Source: Gautieria morchelliformis
Lineage: Eukaryota; Basidiomycota; Agaricomycetes; Gomphales; Gomphaceae
Reading direction: 5' to 3'
Length of the DNA stretch: 64,000 nucleotides
Assembly (NCBI GenBank): GCA_015179125.1
Contig: WHVA01000020.1
Span: 186,001 to 250,000 of the forward strand
A program made the translations under genes and the position numbers. The stretch's first letter is position 1; the number at the start of each line of letters is the position of its first letter. The notes below the pieces were generated by a model. That model did no database searches. It had not been told where the DNA came from and was given only the letters and a program-made list of their open reading frames with translations. Below, in pieces: positions 63,362 to 64,000 of the stretch.

Positions 63362-64000
63362 ATGTACAAACAAATACAAAGGAACACCGTAAGCATGAGG
63401 TCTGCTACCGTTGGGAGCTCAGAGGCTCGAATTTTGTCTCGACGTCTTCCCGTGCCTCCACTCCGTCAAACACTGGACAAGTACGTCAAATCCCTTGTTC
63501 CATTCCTGCGCGAGGATGAAGCAAGAGGCGGCCCTTCCTTTGCCGCAGAAATGGATAGACAAGTAAAGTTGGCAACTGAGTTTGAGCATGGAATCGGGAG
63601 TACTCTGCAAGAACGTCTCATGGGCAAGTCCAGCCGTCATACCCAGTTCCCTCCGACCCTTAACATGCAATTTCCATGGCAGCCCTGGACAGAGCTTCTC
63701 CGTATAATTGGCTAGACGACAACTTTTGGATGAAAACAGCTTATTTACAATCCCGTTCCTCTCTTTTGATCAATTCGAACTGGTGGTGCGTATACCAACC
63801 TGACCCAAATGTCCCTATCGCTCCGCCCCCGAAAAGCGGCCAATACACGTTTTGGCAAGTTAGACGTGCCGCATGGCTAGTCCACAAAATGTTGCAATAT
63901 CGTGCCGCTTTGGAAAGGTGAGTATCGTCGTGTGCATGCATGAATTTCCCGTTGATATCGTCCGGCAAAGCAAGGCTCAACAGTCAGCCCACCTGAAAAG
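63362..64000 (+). CDS. CAT2: carnitine O-acetyltransferase, 5' part
   Basis: Moves acetyl groups between CoA and carnitine in mitochondria and peroxisomes. Exon 1 ends at 63623 and exon 2 is 63683-63917; the rest runs off the right edge. Seen: RRLPVPPLRQTLDKYVKSL (family opening), EDEARGGPSF, LQERLM-ALDRASPYNWLDDNFW, LLINSNWWCVYQPDPN and WQVRRAAWLVHKML, all hallmarks of the choline/carnitine acyltransferase N-domain. The catalytic His lies beyond the window. The start may be 63362 or the in-frame ATG at 63395. Intron 1 starts with GCAAGT, a GC-AG intron. The acceptor after exon 2 is unclear near the window edge. Confidence 0.88.

Overview
The window reads as a gene-dense chromosome arm segment of a filamentous basidiomycete (Agaricomycete-like) fungus. 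Nearly every gene is cut by many 45-60 nt GT-AG introns, exons are often very short, intergenic gaps are small, and both strands are used in a mosaic. Gene content is fungal: alpha-aminoadipate lysine synthesis, a hybrid histidine kinase, a GH92 alpha-mannosidase, the SWR1/COMPASS subunits, and a carnitine acetyltransferase. I rebuilt gene models by hand from reading frames and splice phases; for most genes exon lengths and phases close exactly on a stop codon. No rRNA, tRNA, CRISPR array, transposase, reverse transcriptase or virus-like element was recognised.

Layout. 1-7.3 kb: partial alpha/beta hydrolase (-), SWD2 (+), VPS71 (-), a TRAP-alpha/Irc22-like ER protein (+), then a gene-poor stretch with a foldback repeat. 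7.3-12.7 kb: secreted GH92 mannosidase with a duplicated TATA promoter, then homocitrate synthase with a Gcn4-type site. 12.9-19.2 kb: large GAF hybrid histidine kinase (-). 20.1-26.5 kb: dolichol kinase SEC59 (-) divergent from uracil-DNA glycosylase UNG1 (+), and a bZIP factor (+). 26.5-28.6 kb: no recognisable gene. 28.6-34.0 kb: XPB/SSL2 helicase (-) divergent from branchpoint-binding protein MSL5 (+). 34.9-40.8 kb: rRNA methyltransferase RCM1 (-), a small unannotatable gene (-), a YDJ1-type Hsp40 (+), PAM18 (-), EFM4 (+). 40.8-48.1 kb: SGD1/NOM1 (-), a 599-aa protein with three copies of a Cys/His module plus an AT-hook (+), POP5 (-). 48.5-64 kb: a probably decayed short-chain dehydrogenase, mitochondrial Lon PIM1 (+), SUN-domain SAD1 (+), prolyl iminopeptidase (-), PP2A catalytic subunit (-), a small mitochondrial-looking unknown (+) and the 5' end of a carnitine acetyltransferase (+).

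Most genes are housekeeping: chromatin (SWD2, VPS71), transcription/repair (XPB, UNG1), splicing (MSL5), ribosome and RNase P/MRP maturation (RCM1, SGD1, POP5), protein import and proteostasis (YDJ1, PAM18, PIM1), N-glycan supply (SEC59) and signalling (histidine kinase, PP2A). There is no biosynthetic cluster. The most novel-looking element is the triplicated Cys/His module protein; the most unusual structural features are a 6-nt exon inside the HPD motif of the Hsp40, an 11-nt exon in the TRAP-alpha gene, an intron sitting directly before the PP2A stop codon, and three GC-AG introns.
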